From NCBI GenBank assembly GCA_045538755.1, contig JAZQEC010000005.1:197556-261555 (forward strand): DNA of 64,000 nt, in the 5' to 3' direction. Below, piece after piece: positions 43,048 through 51,176 of this stretch. The DNA is from UBA1738 sp045538755. Lineage in GTDB: Bacteria; Bacillota; Clostridia; UBA1381. The notes beneath the pieces are model-generated. The model did no database searches, had not been told where the DNA came from, and saw only the letters and a list, made by a program, of their open reading frames with translations. The position numbers were made by a program, and so were the translations under genes. Positions within the stretch are counted from its first letter, which is position 1, and each line of letters starts with the position of its first letter.

Positions 43048-43293
43048 ATGAAAAAAGTCCATCAGATGATGAGAGACTACCGCGAGAGCAAAGGCGTCTC
43101 ACAGTCCCACATCGCCAGAAAGACCGGGAAAAGCTCCCAGAGGATCAGCGCACTCGAAAATGGCAACATTCGCCTGACCGCAGACGAATTCGTGGACATT
43201 TGCGTGAACGGTTTCGAGATTTCCCCGGCTATTTTTTTTACCATTGCACTCTCGGAAAACGAGAACAGCAACGTGGACCTTCCCTCTGATTGA
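43048..43293 (+). CDS. Cro-like XRE regulator
   Basis: 81 residues from the ATG at 43048 (AAAGGAGG upstream). HTH at about 8-55 (YRESKGVSQSHIARKTGKSSQRISALENG). It is the first gene of the rightward transcript and divergent from the repressor. A third operator copy lies inside its 3' part at 43251-43263. Likely represses the repressor promoter during lytic growth. Confidence 0.88.
   Translation: MKKVHQMMRDYRESKGVSQSHIARKTGKSSQRISALENGNIRLTADEFVDICVNGFEISPAIFFTIALSENENSNVDLPSD
43251..43263 (+). promoter_or_regulatory. Operator O3 inside the Cro-like gene
   Basis: CTCGGAAAACGAG, identical over 13 bp to O1, 271 bases downstream of it, within codons 69-72 of the Cro-like gene. Confidence 0.7.
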
Positions 43294-43337
43294 GAATCCT
43301 TACACTAAAATTATACCGAAAGGAGGCAGGAAAATAT

Positions 43338-43832
43338 ATGCCTAAACTCGCTACGAAAGCCAGCGACAACGAATTCTACAAAGCACGACTCGCGGCTTCA
43401 TCGTGCAACGACAGACTGGCAAGCCGAGAAGGAGCATCCGAAGAGACCGGCATCGACCGCACTCGCCTGGCGAGAATCGAACTCGGAAGCCTGAACCCTT
43501 ACCCCGAAGAGGTTCTGCTCATGGCGGACACCTACGACGCGCCCCAGCTTGCGAACTTCTACTGCTCAAAGATGTGCCCGCTCGGAAAGAAGACGGTGCC
43601 TCCTGCAGAGATGCGAAACATAGACCGACTGACGATCAGGATCATCACCGCACTCGGAGAAGCCAACGAAATCCGCGACGCTATTCTCGAAGTGGTAAAG
43701 GACGGAGTGGTAACCGGAGAGGAAGCGCCCAGGATCCAGGCAGTCGTCGCAGCACTCGACCAGATAGCCATCACAGCGCAGGAGCTGAAGATGTGGGTCG
43801 GAAAGAACCTCAAAGAAGGAGGCAACAAATGA
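43338..43832 (+). CDS. XRE-like phage regulator
   Basis: 164 residues from the ATG at 43338 (AAAGGAGG upstream). An HTH-like region at about 15-60 (SREGASEETGIDRTRLARIELG) is followed by a Cys-containing NFYCSKMCPLGKK segment and a helical C-terminus. Similar proteins occur in the early region of clostridial phages; the target is unknown. It overlaps the next gene by four bases. Confidence 0.8.
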   Translation: MPKLATKASDNEFYKARLAASSCNDRLASREGASEETGIDRTRLARIELGSLNPYPEEVLLMADTYDAPQLANFYCSKMCPLGKKTVPPAEMRNIDRLTIRIITALGEANEIRDAILEVVKDGVVTGEEAPRIQAVVAALDQIAITAQELKMWVGKNLKEGGNK

Positions 43833-44014
43833 AGAAGCCAGAAGAAGACAAAAAATACCTTCGAGTGACCGAGGTCGCCTCCCTCCTCGAAGTGAGCGAG
43901 AGCCGCGCCTACAAGATTATGCGCCAGCTCAACAAGGAGCTCGAAAAGCAAGGCAAGATAGTAACGGCCGGAAGAATTTCAAAGCGGTATCTCATGGAGA
44001 GACTCTACTGCTGA
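43829..44014 (+). CDS. Excisionase-like small HTH protein
   Basis: 61 residues, overlapping the previous stop (ATGA). KYLRVTEVASLLEVSESRAYKIMRQLNKEL is a MerR/excisionase-type helix-turn-helix, and the end GRISKRYLMERLY resembles the wing. It may direct excision or regulate early genes. Confidence 0.78.
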   Translation: MKKPEEDKKYLRVTEVASLLEVSESRAYKIMRQLNKELEKQGKIVTAGRISKRYLMERLYC

Positions 44015-44027
44015 AAGGAGAAACGAT

Positions 44028-44648
44028 ATGAAAAGAAAGATAACCTCCCTGATTATGGGAATAGCAATAGGAATCATTCTCACGGCGCTGATTATGAGCG
44101 CAGGCGGAACTGCAGCATCGGACAAAGCAGACCTTCAGACCCCGAACGTCGACCTGGTGCTGGCGCCAGACAACGGCAACGCAGGAACCGGCGACTACGA
44201 GATCACCCACCTGGTCTACAAGACCGAAACCGAGCAGCCATTCTTCACACCGAACGAAGCCGACGTCGAAATGCTCGCCAAGACGATCTGGGGCGAGGCT
44301 CGCGGAGTGGAATCCATCACAGAGAAGGCGGCGGTCGCCTGGTGCATACTTAACCGAGTGGACGCCAAAGGATACGCCTGCGGCGGCGACATCGAATACG
44401 TCCTGACCTTCCCCGGACAATTCGTAGGATACGACGAAGACAACCCGGTAACAACCGAATGCAAGAAAATAGCGGCAGACGTCCTGGCAAGATGGGCAGC
44501 CGAAAAGGCAGGCATCGAAGACGTGGGCAGAGTGCTGCCGAAAGAATACACCTACTTCACCGGCGACGGTGAGCGGAACTATTTCACAGACGAATGGAAG
44601 GGCGGCAACACCTGGGACTGGAGCCTTCCTTCACCATACGAAAAATGA
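44028..44648 (+). CDS. SleB-like cell-wall hydrolase with membrane anchor
   Basis: 206 residues. An N-terminal hydrophobic helix (6-24) may be a signal or anchor. From about 80 on, AKTIWGEARG and AVAWCILNRV match the SleB/CwlJ hydrolase family, which cuts spore-cortex or other peptidoglycan. It is placed in the early region between regulators and recombination genes, not with a holin, which is unusual for a lysis enzyme. It could serve entry, lysogen fitness or spore biology. Confidence 0.85.
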   Translation: MKRKITSLIMGIAIGIILTALIMSAGGTAASDKADLQTPNVDLVLAPDNGNAGTGDYEITHLVYKTETEQPFFTPNEADVEMLAKTIWGEARGVESITEKAAVAWCILNRVDAKGYACGGDIEYVLTFPGQFVGYDEDNPVTTECKKIAADVLARWAAEKAGIEDVGRVLPKEYTYFTGDGERNYFTDEWKGGNTWDWSLPSPYEK

Positions 44649-44662
44649 GAGGAGGCACAAAA

Positions 44663-44941
44663 ATGAGAGAGGAAGAGATCAGAGATGAAGCCTGCAGCTT
44701 CCTCGGAAGAGAAATCACCGACGAAGAGTGGAACGAAGCATACCCGGCAGCCAAGCGAAAGCTTGACTGGATCATCAGCCGGGAAGGCGACGCAGACGGC
44801 GAAAGGCTCAAGCCTTACTACCTCGGCAAGCTGGTCGAGGAACACATCAACCAGAACACATTCAGCCGCTGGTGCAGAGAGATGAGCCAGCTCAACATGG
44901 AAAGGAGAAGAACACATGAAACTGTTGCAGCTTACACTTAA
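44663..44941 (+). CDS. Phage protein of unknown function
   Basis: 92 residues from the ATG at 44663 (GAGAGGAGG upstream). Charged and probably helical, no recognised motif. It ends inside the start of the SbcC-like gene (26-base overlap), so the two are likely cotranslated. Confidence 0.75.
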   Translation: MREEEIRDEACSFLGREITDEEWNEAYPAAKRKLDWIISREGDADGERLKPYYLGKLVEEHINQNTFSRWCREMSQLNMERRRTHETVAAYT

Positions 44942-46913
44942 CAACTTCCAGGGCATCAAGACCCTGACATTCGACTTCGAGGGCGGAAAGAGCGCCAGCA
45001 TTTACGGCGACAACGCCACCGGCAAAACAACGGTCTACAACGCCATCACCTGGCTGCTTTTCGATAAAGCCAGCACGGCCGCGAAGAACTTCACACCGAA
45101 AACCAAAGGACCGGACGGAGACCTTCACAACCTGGAGCACAGCTCGGAGGGCGTCTTCGAGATGGACAACGGCAGGATCGTCACCCTGAAGAAGACCTTC
45201 AGAGAGGTGTACAAGAAGAAGCGCGGCAGCGCACACGAAGAATTCGATGGACACACCGTCGAGTATTCGGTGGACGGCGTACCGGTCAAAGAGAAGGAAT
45301 TCACCGCAACCGTCCTCGGCTTTTGCGGAGGCGACCAGGAGAAGCCGAAGATGCTCACGATGCCCGACTACTTCCCGGAGCAGCTCGCATGGGACACCCG
45401 ACGCAAGATCCTCCTGGAGATTTGCGGAGACATCAGCGACGACGAAATCATCGCCGGCAACAAGGAGCTGAAAGAACTCCCCGATTTCCTCCGAATGCCC
45501 GGCACAGCAGAACAGTACCACACCCCCGAAGAATACCGAAAGGTAGCCTCTGCAAAGAAGGCGGACATCAACAAGCAGCTCGAAGGCATCCCCGCCAGAA
45601 TCGACGAAGCCGAGAGAGCGATCCCGGACACCGCAGGACTTGACGCCGAGGAAATCGACCGCAACATCGCGGCACTTTCAAAGAAGCTCGACGACCTGGC
45701 GATCGAGAAGGCAAACGCAGCCACCGGCGGTACCGCCACGGCGGAACTTCAGAAGAAGGTCGCAGAGCTCAAGACTGAAATTGCGGAAGGTAGAGCCTCC
45801 CACACCAAGCGCCAGAACGACATGACGGCAGACATCGACGCCGACATCCTTCTCGCCAAGAGAGAGGCATCGGAAGCCAGACGCACGGTCGAGGACATCG
45901 AGGAAGATATCCGAAGAGCCGAAGCGCAGCTCAAGCGCCTGCGCGACCTCCGCACACAGCTGCTCGCAGACTACGACCGCATCAGCAAGGAAACGTGGGA
46001 CGAAAGCCAGTCGGTATGCCCGACCTGCCACCAGAGCCTCCCTGCAGATCAGATCGAGAAGATGCGCGAGGAATTCAACCTCCGCAAGAGCAAAAAACTG
46101 GAGGACATCAACCAGCGCGGAAAAACCGAGGCAAGCAAGACGGCGATCGCCGAGCTGGAAACCAAAATCGCAACCCTGACCACCTCCCTGGAGGAAGCCA
46201 AGCAGAAGAAGGCAGACGCCGAAGCGAAGGTCGCAGACCTGGAAGCCAAGCGCCCGGTGCCTACGGTTTACGAGACAACCGCTCAATACCTCGCCCTGAC
46301 CGCCCAGATTGCCGAAATTGAGGAGAAAATCGCTGACGAAGGAAAATGCACGACCGAAGCAGTCAGCGCCGTAGAAGCCAAAATTCGCGCCACAAAGGAC
46401 GCCATCCGCGAGGAGCAGGACAAACAGATGCAGCTGACGATGGCAGAAAACCAGCGCCGCCGCATTGCCGAACTGGAGCGCCAGGAAGAACGCCTCTCCG
46501 GAGAGTACGAAGAAATCGAAAAAGGTCTCTACCTTTGCGACCTTTTCACAAAGGCAAAGGTAGCCGCCCTCACCGACAGAATCAACGGCAAATTCCAGAG
46601 CGTCCGCTTCCGCCTCTTCCAGGAGCAGCTAAATGGCGGACTCAAAGAAGACTGCGAGGTAATGATACCGGCAGCCGACGGCAGAATGGTACCGTACACC
46701 TTCGCCAACAACGCGGCGAGAATCAACGCGGGACTGGAGATCATCGGAACCCTTTCGGAGCACTGGGGACTCAAGATGCCGGTCTTCATTGACAACGCCG
46801 AGAGCGTGACACACCTCACGCAGACCAGCACACAAACAATCCGCCTGGTGGTAAGCGAGGCAGACAAGAAGCTCCGCATGGAGGTGGAGCACGGTGCTGA
46901 TATTCCCGATTAA
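44916..46913 (+). CDS. SbcC/Rad50-like AAA ATPase with zinc hook
   Basis: 665 residues. Walker A GDNATGKTT is at 31-39, two long coiled-coil arms surround a CPTCHQ zinc-hook element (about 368), and a C-terminal PVFIDNAES stretch probably serves as Walker B. This is the SMC/Rad50 layout in a compact phage form. No SbcD-type phosphoesterase is next to it; the MBL-fold hydrolase at 48443 could be the nuclease partner. Likely helps recombination or end processing with RecT. Confidence 0.88.
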   Translation: MKLLQLTLNNFQGIKTLTFDFEGGKSASIYGDNATGKTTVYNAITWLLFDKASTAAKNFTPKTKGPDGDLHNLEHSSEGVFEMDNGRIVTLKKTFREVYKKKRGSAHEEFDGHTVEYSVDGVPVKEKEFTATVLGFCGGDQEKPKMLTMPDYFPEQLAWDTRRKILLEICGDISDDEIIAGNKELKELPDFLRMPGTAEQYHTPEEYRKVASAKKADINKQLEGIPARIDEAERAIPDTAGLDAEEIDRNIAALSKKLDDLAIEKANAATGGTATAELQKKVAELKTEIAEGRASHTKRQNDMTADIDADILLAKREASEARRTVEDIEEDIRRAEAQLKRLRDLRTQLLADYDRISKETWDESQSVCPTCHQSLPADQIEKMREEFNLRKSKKLEDINQRGKTEASKTAIAELETKIATLTTSLEEAKQKKADAEAKVADLEAKRPVPTVYETTAQYLALTAQIAEIEEKIADEGKCTTEAVSAVEAKIRATKDAIREEQDKQMQLTMAENQRRRIAELERQEERLSGEYEEIEKGLYLCDLFTKAKVAALTDRINGKFQSVRFRLFQEQLNGGLKEDCEVMIPAADGRMVPYTFANNAARINAGLEIIGTLSEHWGLKMPVFIDNAESVTHLTQTSTQTIRLVVSEADKKLRMEVEHGADIPD

Positions 46914-47352
46914 GAAGACCTGGTTCGACATGATCGACAAAGGCATCAAAAAGGAAGAGTACCGAGGAGACACACCGTACTACCGGTCGAGGCTTGAGCC
47001 TTTTCTGGGAGAAGAGATAGAATGCAATCTCCGAAACGGATACTCCTCGACTTCACCCACCCTCAAGATCAGAGCCAGGGTAGAAAAAGGAACCGGCAAC
47101 CCAGACTGGGGCGCCGAACCCGGCGAGGTTTACTACAAGCTGGTAATTCTCGACAAAGAGAGAATCGAGCCGGAAACGTTCATCATCAAAGCCAGACGCT
47201 GCAAACGGTGCGGCGGACTGCTCACCAGCAAGCAGGCGGTCGAGGATGGATACGGACACGTCTGCAAGATGAAAACCAAAGCGGAAATCGAAGCCGCGAC
47301 ACCAGACCCTAATCAACTAACGCTCTTCGATACCTTCGAGAGCGAAGAATAA
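46894..47352 (+). CDS. ASCH/PUA-like protein with zinc-binding C-terminus
   Basis: 152 residues from a GTG that overlaps the ATPase gene by 20 bases. The start FPIKKTWFDMIDKGIKKEEYR is typical of phage ASCH-domain proteins (RNA or modified-base binding). The C-terminal RCKRCGGLLTSKQAVEDGYGHVCKMK region is a DUF6011-like zinc element. Role in the phage is unknown. Confidence 0.82.
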   Translation: MLIFPIKKTWFDMIDKGIKKEEYRGDTPYYRSRLEPFLGEEIECNLRNGYSSTSPTLKIRARVEKGTGNPDWGAEPGEVYYKLVILDKERIEPETFIIKARRCKRCGGLLTSKQAVEDGYGHVCKMKTKAEIEAATPDPNQLTLFDTFESEE

Positions 47353-47375
47353 AAAACAAATTGGAGGATTTAACT

Positions 47376-48443
47376 ATGGCAACAACAGCAAAGAAGAACG
47401 AACTCACCCCGACCCAGGGCGCCGAGCTGGCACCCCAGAAGACGGAGCAACTCGCAACCAGCGAGAAATTCACGAACAAGGTTCTGATGGAATTCGGAGG
47501 CAGCGTCGCCGGCGCGATGCAGGTCACCGACTACCAGAGAACGCTCATCCAGGGATACTTCATTGTAATCGACCGCGCCCTCAAGGCAGCCGAAGAAGAA
47601 CGTATCCGCAAGAATGAGAACAACAAGAACCACGACTACGACAACCCCCTGCCGATCAACTGGAACACGGTCAACCTGAACGACCTCGCCCTCGACCTGG
47701 TACACTATGCGAGAATGGGATTGGACATGACGCAGGACAATATGCTCTTCCCGATCCCTTACAAGAACAACAAGCGCAACATTTACGACGTCACCCTCAT
47801 GGAAGGCTACAACGGCATCCGATACATCGCAGAGAAATACGCGGTCGAGGTTCCGACGGCGGTCACCATTGAGGTAGTATACAGCACCGATAACTTCCGC
47901 CCCATCAAGAAGGGCAAAGACAACCGCGTAGAAAACTACGAATTCGAGATCACGAACGCCTTCGACAGAGGCACGATCGTCGGCGGCTTTGCTTATCTGG
48001 AATTCACGGATCCCACCAAGAACGAGCTCATCATCATGTCAATGAAGGACATCGAGAAGCGCAAGCCGAAATACGCCAGCGCGAACTTCTGGGGCGGCAA
48101 GCAGAAGGTATGGGAGAACGGCAAGCAGGTCGAAGTCGAGACCGAAGGATGGGTCGACGAAATGGTACGCAAGACCATCATCCGCGAAGCCTTCAGCGCG
48201 AAGCACCTGCCGAGAGATCCCAAGAAAGTCGACGACAGCTACCAGTACATGAAGATGCGCGAGGCGAGATACGCCGAGATCGAAGCGCAGGCGGAAATCG
48301 CAGCCAACGCCAATGCGACGCTCATCGACACCACGCCGGCTCCTGCCGCCCTTCCTGAAGGAACCACGGTAGACACCAGCTCCGGGGAGGTAATCGAAGC
48401 CGGCACGGCAGCACCGGCAACCAGCGGCGGTCCTGACTTTTAA
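47376..48443 (+). CDS. recT: RecT-family single-strand annealing protein
   Basis: 355 residues from the ATG at 47376 (GGAGG upstream). The RecT core is visible (TVNLNDLALDLVHYARMGLDMTQDNMLFPIPY, MEGYNGIRYIAEKY, MVRKTIIREAFS). The C-terminus is Ala/Thr/Pro-rich and flexible. It should anneal strands during phage recombination. It is directly followed by the MBL-fold gene, a one-base overlap. Confidence 0.92.
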   Translation: MATTAKKNELTPTQGAELAPQKTEQLATSEKFTNKVLMEFGGSVAGAMQVTDYQRTLIQGYFIVIDRALKAAEEERIRKNENNKNHDYDNPLPINWNTVNLNDLALDLVHYARMGLDMTQDNMLFPIPYKNNKRNIYDVTLMEGYNGIRYIAEKYAVEVPTAVTIEVVYSTDNFRPIKKGKDNRVENYEFEITNAFDRGTIVGGFAYLEFTDPTKNELIIMSMKDIEKRKPKYASANFWGGKQKVWENGKQVEVETEGWVDEMVRKTIIREAFSAKHLPRDPKKVDDSYQYMKMREARYAEIEAQAEIAANANATLIDTTPAPAALPEGTTVDTSSGEVIEAGTAAPATSGGPDF

Positions 48444-49144
48444 TGGAGATAACAGTCATCGCGTCCGGCAGCACCGGCAACGCCTATCGAATCAGCGATG
48501 GGCAGACCGCCGTCCTGCTGGACGCGGGAATTCCGCTCAAGGCCATTCAGAGGGCGCTCAACTTCCGGGTGCGTGACCTTTCAGGCTGCCTGATTACACA
48601 CGCCCACGGAGACCACGTAAAAGCCGCAGGAGACCTCGCAAAGGCAGGGGTAAACATTTACACCAGCCAGGGCACGATCGACGCCTGCAGGCTTTCAGGA
48701 CACCGAATAAAGGCGGTCAGAGCGCTCGAAGAATTCCAGGTCGGAACGTTCGCGGTGCTACCGTTCGACGTGCAGCACGACGCGCCGGATCCCCTGGGAT
48801 TTCTGATAACCTCAAGAACCACCGGCGAAAAGCTCCTATACTTCACCGACACCTACTACATCAAGTACCGCTTCGAGGGACTGACCCACATCATGGGCGA
48901 GTGCAACTACGCGATGGACATCATCGAGCAGAGCGTCCGGAACGGATACATACCACCGGAACTCGTACCCAGACTGGTCAAGAGCCACATGAGCCTGGAG
49001 CATTTCACCGACCTACTAAAAGCAAACGACCTACGACACGTCAAGCAAATATACCTGCTGCATTTGAGCAACAACAACAGCGACGCCGACCGCTTCAAAG
49101 AGGCGGTGCAGAAGCTGACCGGAACGGAGGTATATGTATGCTGA
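48443..49144 (+). CDS. MBL-fold metallo-hydrolase
   Basis: 233 residues. The metal-binding motif THAHGDH is at about 50-56, with a conserved GSTGNAYRI start like the YycJ/WalJ group. MBL-fold proteins of this kind often adjoin recT in clostridial phages, where they may act as nuclease. It overlaps recT by one base. Confidence 0.9.
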   Translation: MEITVIASGSTGNAYRISDGQTAVLLDAGIPLKAIQRALNFRVRDLSGCLITHAHGDHVKAAGDLAKAGVNIYTSQGTIDACRLSGHRIKAVRALEEFQVGTFAVLPFDVQHDAPDPLGFLITSRTTGEKLLYFTDTYYIKYRFEGLTHIMGECNYAMDIIEQSVRNGYIPPELVPRLVKSHMSLEHFTDLLKANDLRHVKQIYLLHLSNNNSDADRFKEAVQKLTGTEVYVC

Positions 49145-49162
49145 AGAAAGGAGGAAGCGAAA

Positions 49163-49966
49163 ATGGCAAGAACCAGAAACATCAAGCCTGCCTTTTTTGA
49201 CAACGACGTCCTCGGCGACCTCGAACCCCTGACCAGGCTTCTGTTCATCGGACTCTGGTGCATCGCCGACCGAGAAGGAAGACTGGAAGACCGGCCGCGA
49301 AAAATCAAAAAGGCGCTGCTCGGATACGACGACGTCACCGTGGAGAAAGCGAGCGGAATGCTGCAGCAGCTCGCAGACAGCGGCTTCATCATCCGATACC
49401 AGGCAAACGATGAAGACTACATTCAGATCGTCAACTTTACCAAGCACCAAAACCCTCACATGAAGGAAAAAGAGAGCGAGATCCCACCGCCCCCTGGTTT
49501 TGAGGCAGTAACATCGACAAGGCACCGTGCAAGCACCAGACAAACACCGTGCAAAAACGAGGAAAACGACGACGAAACGCCCGACGGCGAAGCGCCGGCT
49601 GCAGAAGAAACGGAGCCGAGCCTTCAGGAGAAGAGGTTCGCAGAATTCTGGGCAGCCTACCCGCTGAAGAAGGCAAAACAGACCGCGTGGAGAGCGTGGT
49701 CGAAAATCAAACCGACAGCCGAGCTCTTCGAGAAAATCATGGCAGCGATCGACACATCGAAGCGCAGCGAAGAATGGACGAAGGAGAACGGCAGATTTAT
49801 ACCGCACCCAGCGACATGGCTCAACGGCGGCCGCTGGGATGATGAGATGAGGGAGGTGACACCTGGTGGAAGCAATGAACAACCTACTGGCGGCGGCAAT
49901 GTCCGCACCACTTTCAAGAGCCGAGAAGGCGGAAATGGAACCCCTGCAGGTTTCAAGTCAGAATGA
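49163..49966 (+). CDS. Phage replication protein (winged-helix/DnaD-like)
   Basis: 267 residues. N-terminal winged-helix segment NIKPAFFDNDVLGDLEPLTRLLFIGLWCIADREGR is typical of phage replisome organisers. The middle linker (SAEAVTSTRHRASTRQT-like, Arg/Thr-rich) is encoded by DNA with two repeats similar to the 20-bp dispersed motif, perhaps the replication origin. The C-terminal FAEFWAAYPLKKAKQTAWRAW part resembles DnaT/PriA-loader domains. It overlaps the DnaC-like gene by 101 bases. Confidence 0.85.
   Translation: MARTRNIKPAFFDNDVLGDLEPLTRLLFIGLWCIADREGRLEDRPRKIKKALLGYDDVTVEKASGMLQQLADSGFIIRYQANDEDYIQIVNFTKHQNPHMKEKESEIPPPPGFEAVTSTRHRASTRQTPCKNEENDDETPDGEAPAAEETEPSLQEKRFAEFWAAYPLKKAKQTAWRAWSKIKPTAELFEKIMAAIDTSKRSEEWTKENGRFIPHPATWLNGGRWDDEMREVTPGGSNEQPTGGGNVRTTFKSREGGNGTPAGFKSE
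49516..49552 (+). repeat. Copy D of the 20-bp motif plus partial copy (possible origin iterons)
   Basis: GCACCAGACAAACACCGTGC (49533-49552) differs from copy B in three of 20 bases. Just before it GACAAGGCACCGTGCAA repeats the 3' part (49516-49532). Both lie in the linker-coding part of the replication gene, the classic place for a phage origin. Confidence 0.55.
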
Positions 49967-50912
49967 CGACGTAGAACCCGAAGAAAAGGACTACCAGATC
50001 CGAAGCGACGTGGCGATAGCTGAAGGCTGGACTATGCGAAAGGAACCGCCAGAGCCGAAACAATGCCAATTTTGCGGCAAAACCCTCTACCATTTCGGAA
50101 TGAAGGACTTCATGGGAAGGCGTGAGGTCTTCCTCTGGTTCGAGGAACCGGAACGCTGCACCTGCGAAGAAGCACAGAAATACTGGCAAGAGCAAGCTCG
50201 CCTCAAGGCGGAAGCTGAAGCAGCAAAGAAACGCCAGGAGGAAGCAGATAGGATCCAGCGCCGCATCGCAAAGCTGATAAAAGACAGCGGGATGCGCGGC
50301 CGCTTCACAAATCGAACCTTTGACAAATTCGAGGTCAACGACATCAACCGGAAAGCATACGAGAAGTGCAAACGATACGCCGACAGCTTCCCGATTATGC
50401 TCCCGACAAAAGATGATCGCGGAAACGTGACCCCTCCGAAGAAGGAGCGCAACGGCTTATTTATAACCGGCAGCTTCGGAACTGGAAAGACGCACCTCGC
50501 CTCGGCTATAGCAAACCAACTCATGCAGGGCGGCACCCCGGTCATTTGCATGACAATGATAGACCTTCTGGCAAAGATCAAGAACAGCTTCGACACCGAG
50601 GAGCAAGCTACAGAAGCCGAGATCATGAAGCTGTACGAAGAGATCCCGCTTCTGATTATCGACGACATCGGAAGCGAGCAACCGACCGAGTGGGGATCCA
50701 CCAGAATCTACGCAATAATCAACGCACGGTACGAGGCTTATATGCCGACGATCGTGACAACCAACTACACCGGCGACGAACTGATCCGCAGAATGACACC
50801 CACATACGGCGGCAAGCTCGGAGACACCAGGAACGCCGAAAAAACCCTCGACCGCCTGCGCGAGATGTGCGCCGGAATGGAAATGTACTGGGAAAGCTGG
50901 AGGTCGAAGTAA
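49866..50912 (+). CDS. DnaC-like helicase loader ATPase
   Basis: 348 residues from a GTG at 49866 (GGAGGTGA upstream). An N-terminal zinc-like CQFCGK...CTCEEA region (about 60-100) precedes the AAA+ domain: Walker A GSFGTGKTH, Walker B LLIIDDIGSE. It should load the replicative helicase. The 101-base overlap with the replication protein gene is larger than usual; a later Met (49899) would still overlap. Confidence 0.9.
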   Translation: MEAMNNLLAAAMSAPLSRAEKAEMEPLQVSSQNDDVEPEEKDYQIRSDVAIAEGWTMRKEPPEPKQCQFCGKTLYHFGMKDFMGRREVFLWFEEPERCTCEEAQKYWQEQARLKAEAEAAKKRQEEADRIQRRIAKLIKDSGMRGRFTNRTFDKFEVNDINRKAYEKCKRYADSFPIMLPTKDDRGNVTPPKKERNGLFITGSFGTGKTHLASAIANQLMQGGTPVICMTMIDLLAKIKNSFDTEEQATEAEIMKLYEEIPLLIIDDIGSEQPTEWGSTRIYAIINARYEAYMPTIVTTNYTGDELIRRMTPTYGGKLGDTRNAEKTLDRLREMCAGMEMYWESWRSK

Positions 50913-50921
50913 GGAGGAAAC

Positions 50922-51176
50922 ATGAAGAACACGTTAAGCGACTTAAACAACTATCTTTTTGAAACGCTGGAGCGCCTCATGGACGACGACCTCACCGAAG
51001 AACAGATGCAGAAAGAGATAGTGAGAAGCCAGGCGGTCACCAGCGTGGCCGAAACCATGATCCACAACGGAGAGCTGGCGCTCAAAACTATGCAGCATCT
51101 GAACGAGTACGGATACGGCGGAATCGAAAGCGGCCACCGTGCGCCGATCCCGGCGATGCTGGAGGCGAAAAACTAA
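50922..51176 (+). CDS. Phage hypothetical protein
   Basis: 84 residues with AAGGAGG upstream, no recognised domain. Helical and acidic (LMDDDLTEEQMQKEIV). It overlaps the HNH gene by one base. Confidence 0.78.
   Translation: MKNTLSDLNNYLFETLERLMDDDLTEEQMQKEIVRSQAVTSVAETMIHNGELALKTMQHLNEYGYGGIESGHRAPIPAMLEAKN

Noticed and set aside
43403..43828. N-terminal extension of the excisionase-like gene
   Set aside because: The upstream frame overlaps the regulator at 43338-43832 and is Arg/His-rich shadow sequence; the ATG at 43829 overlaps the previous stop and has a good ribosome-binding site.
46889..46897. Further copies of the 20-bp motif (GCACGGTGC also at 61471)
   Set aside because: Only the 9-bp palindrome is shared, without TACAAG, and both are in genes with G+C-rich codons, so chance is likely.
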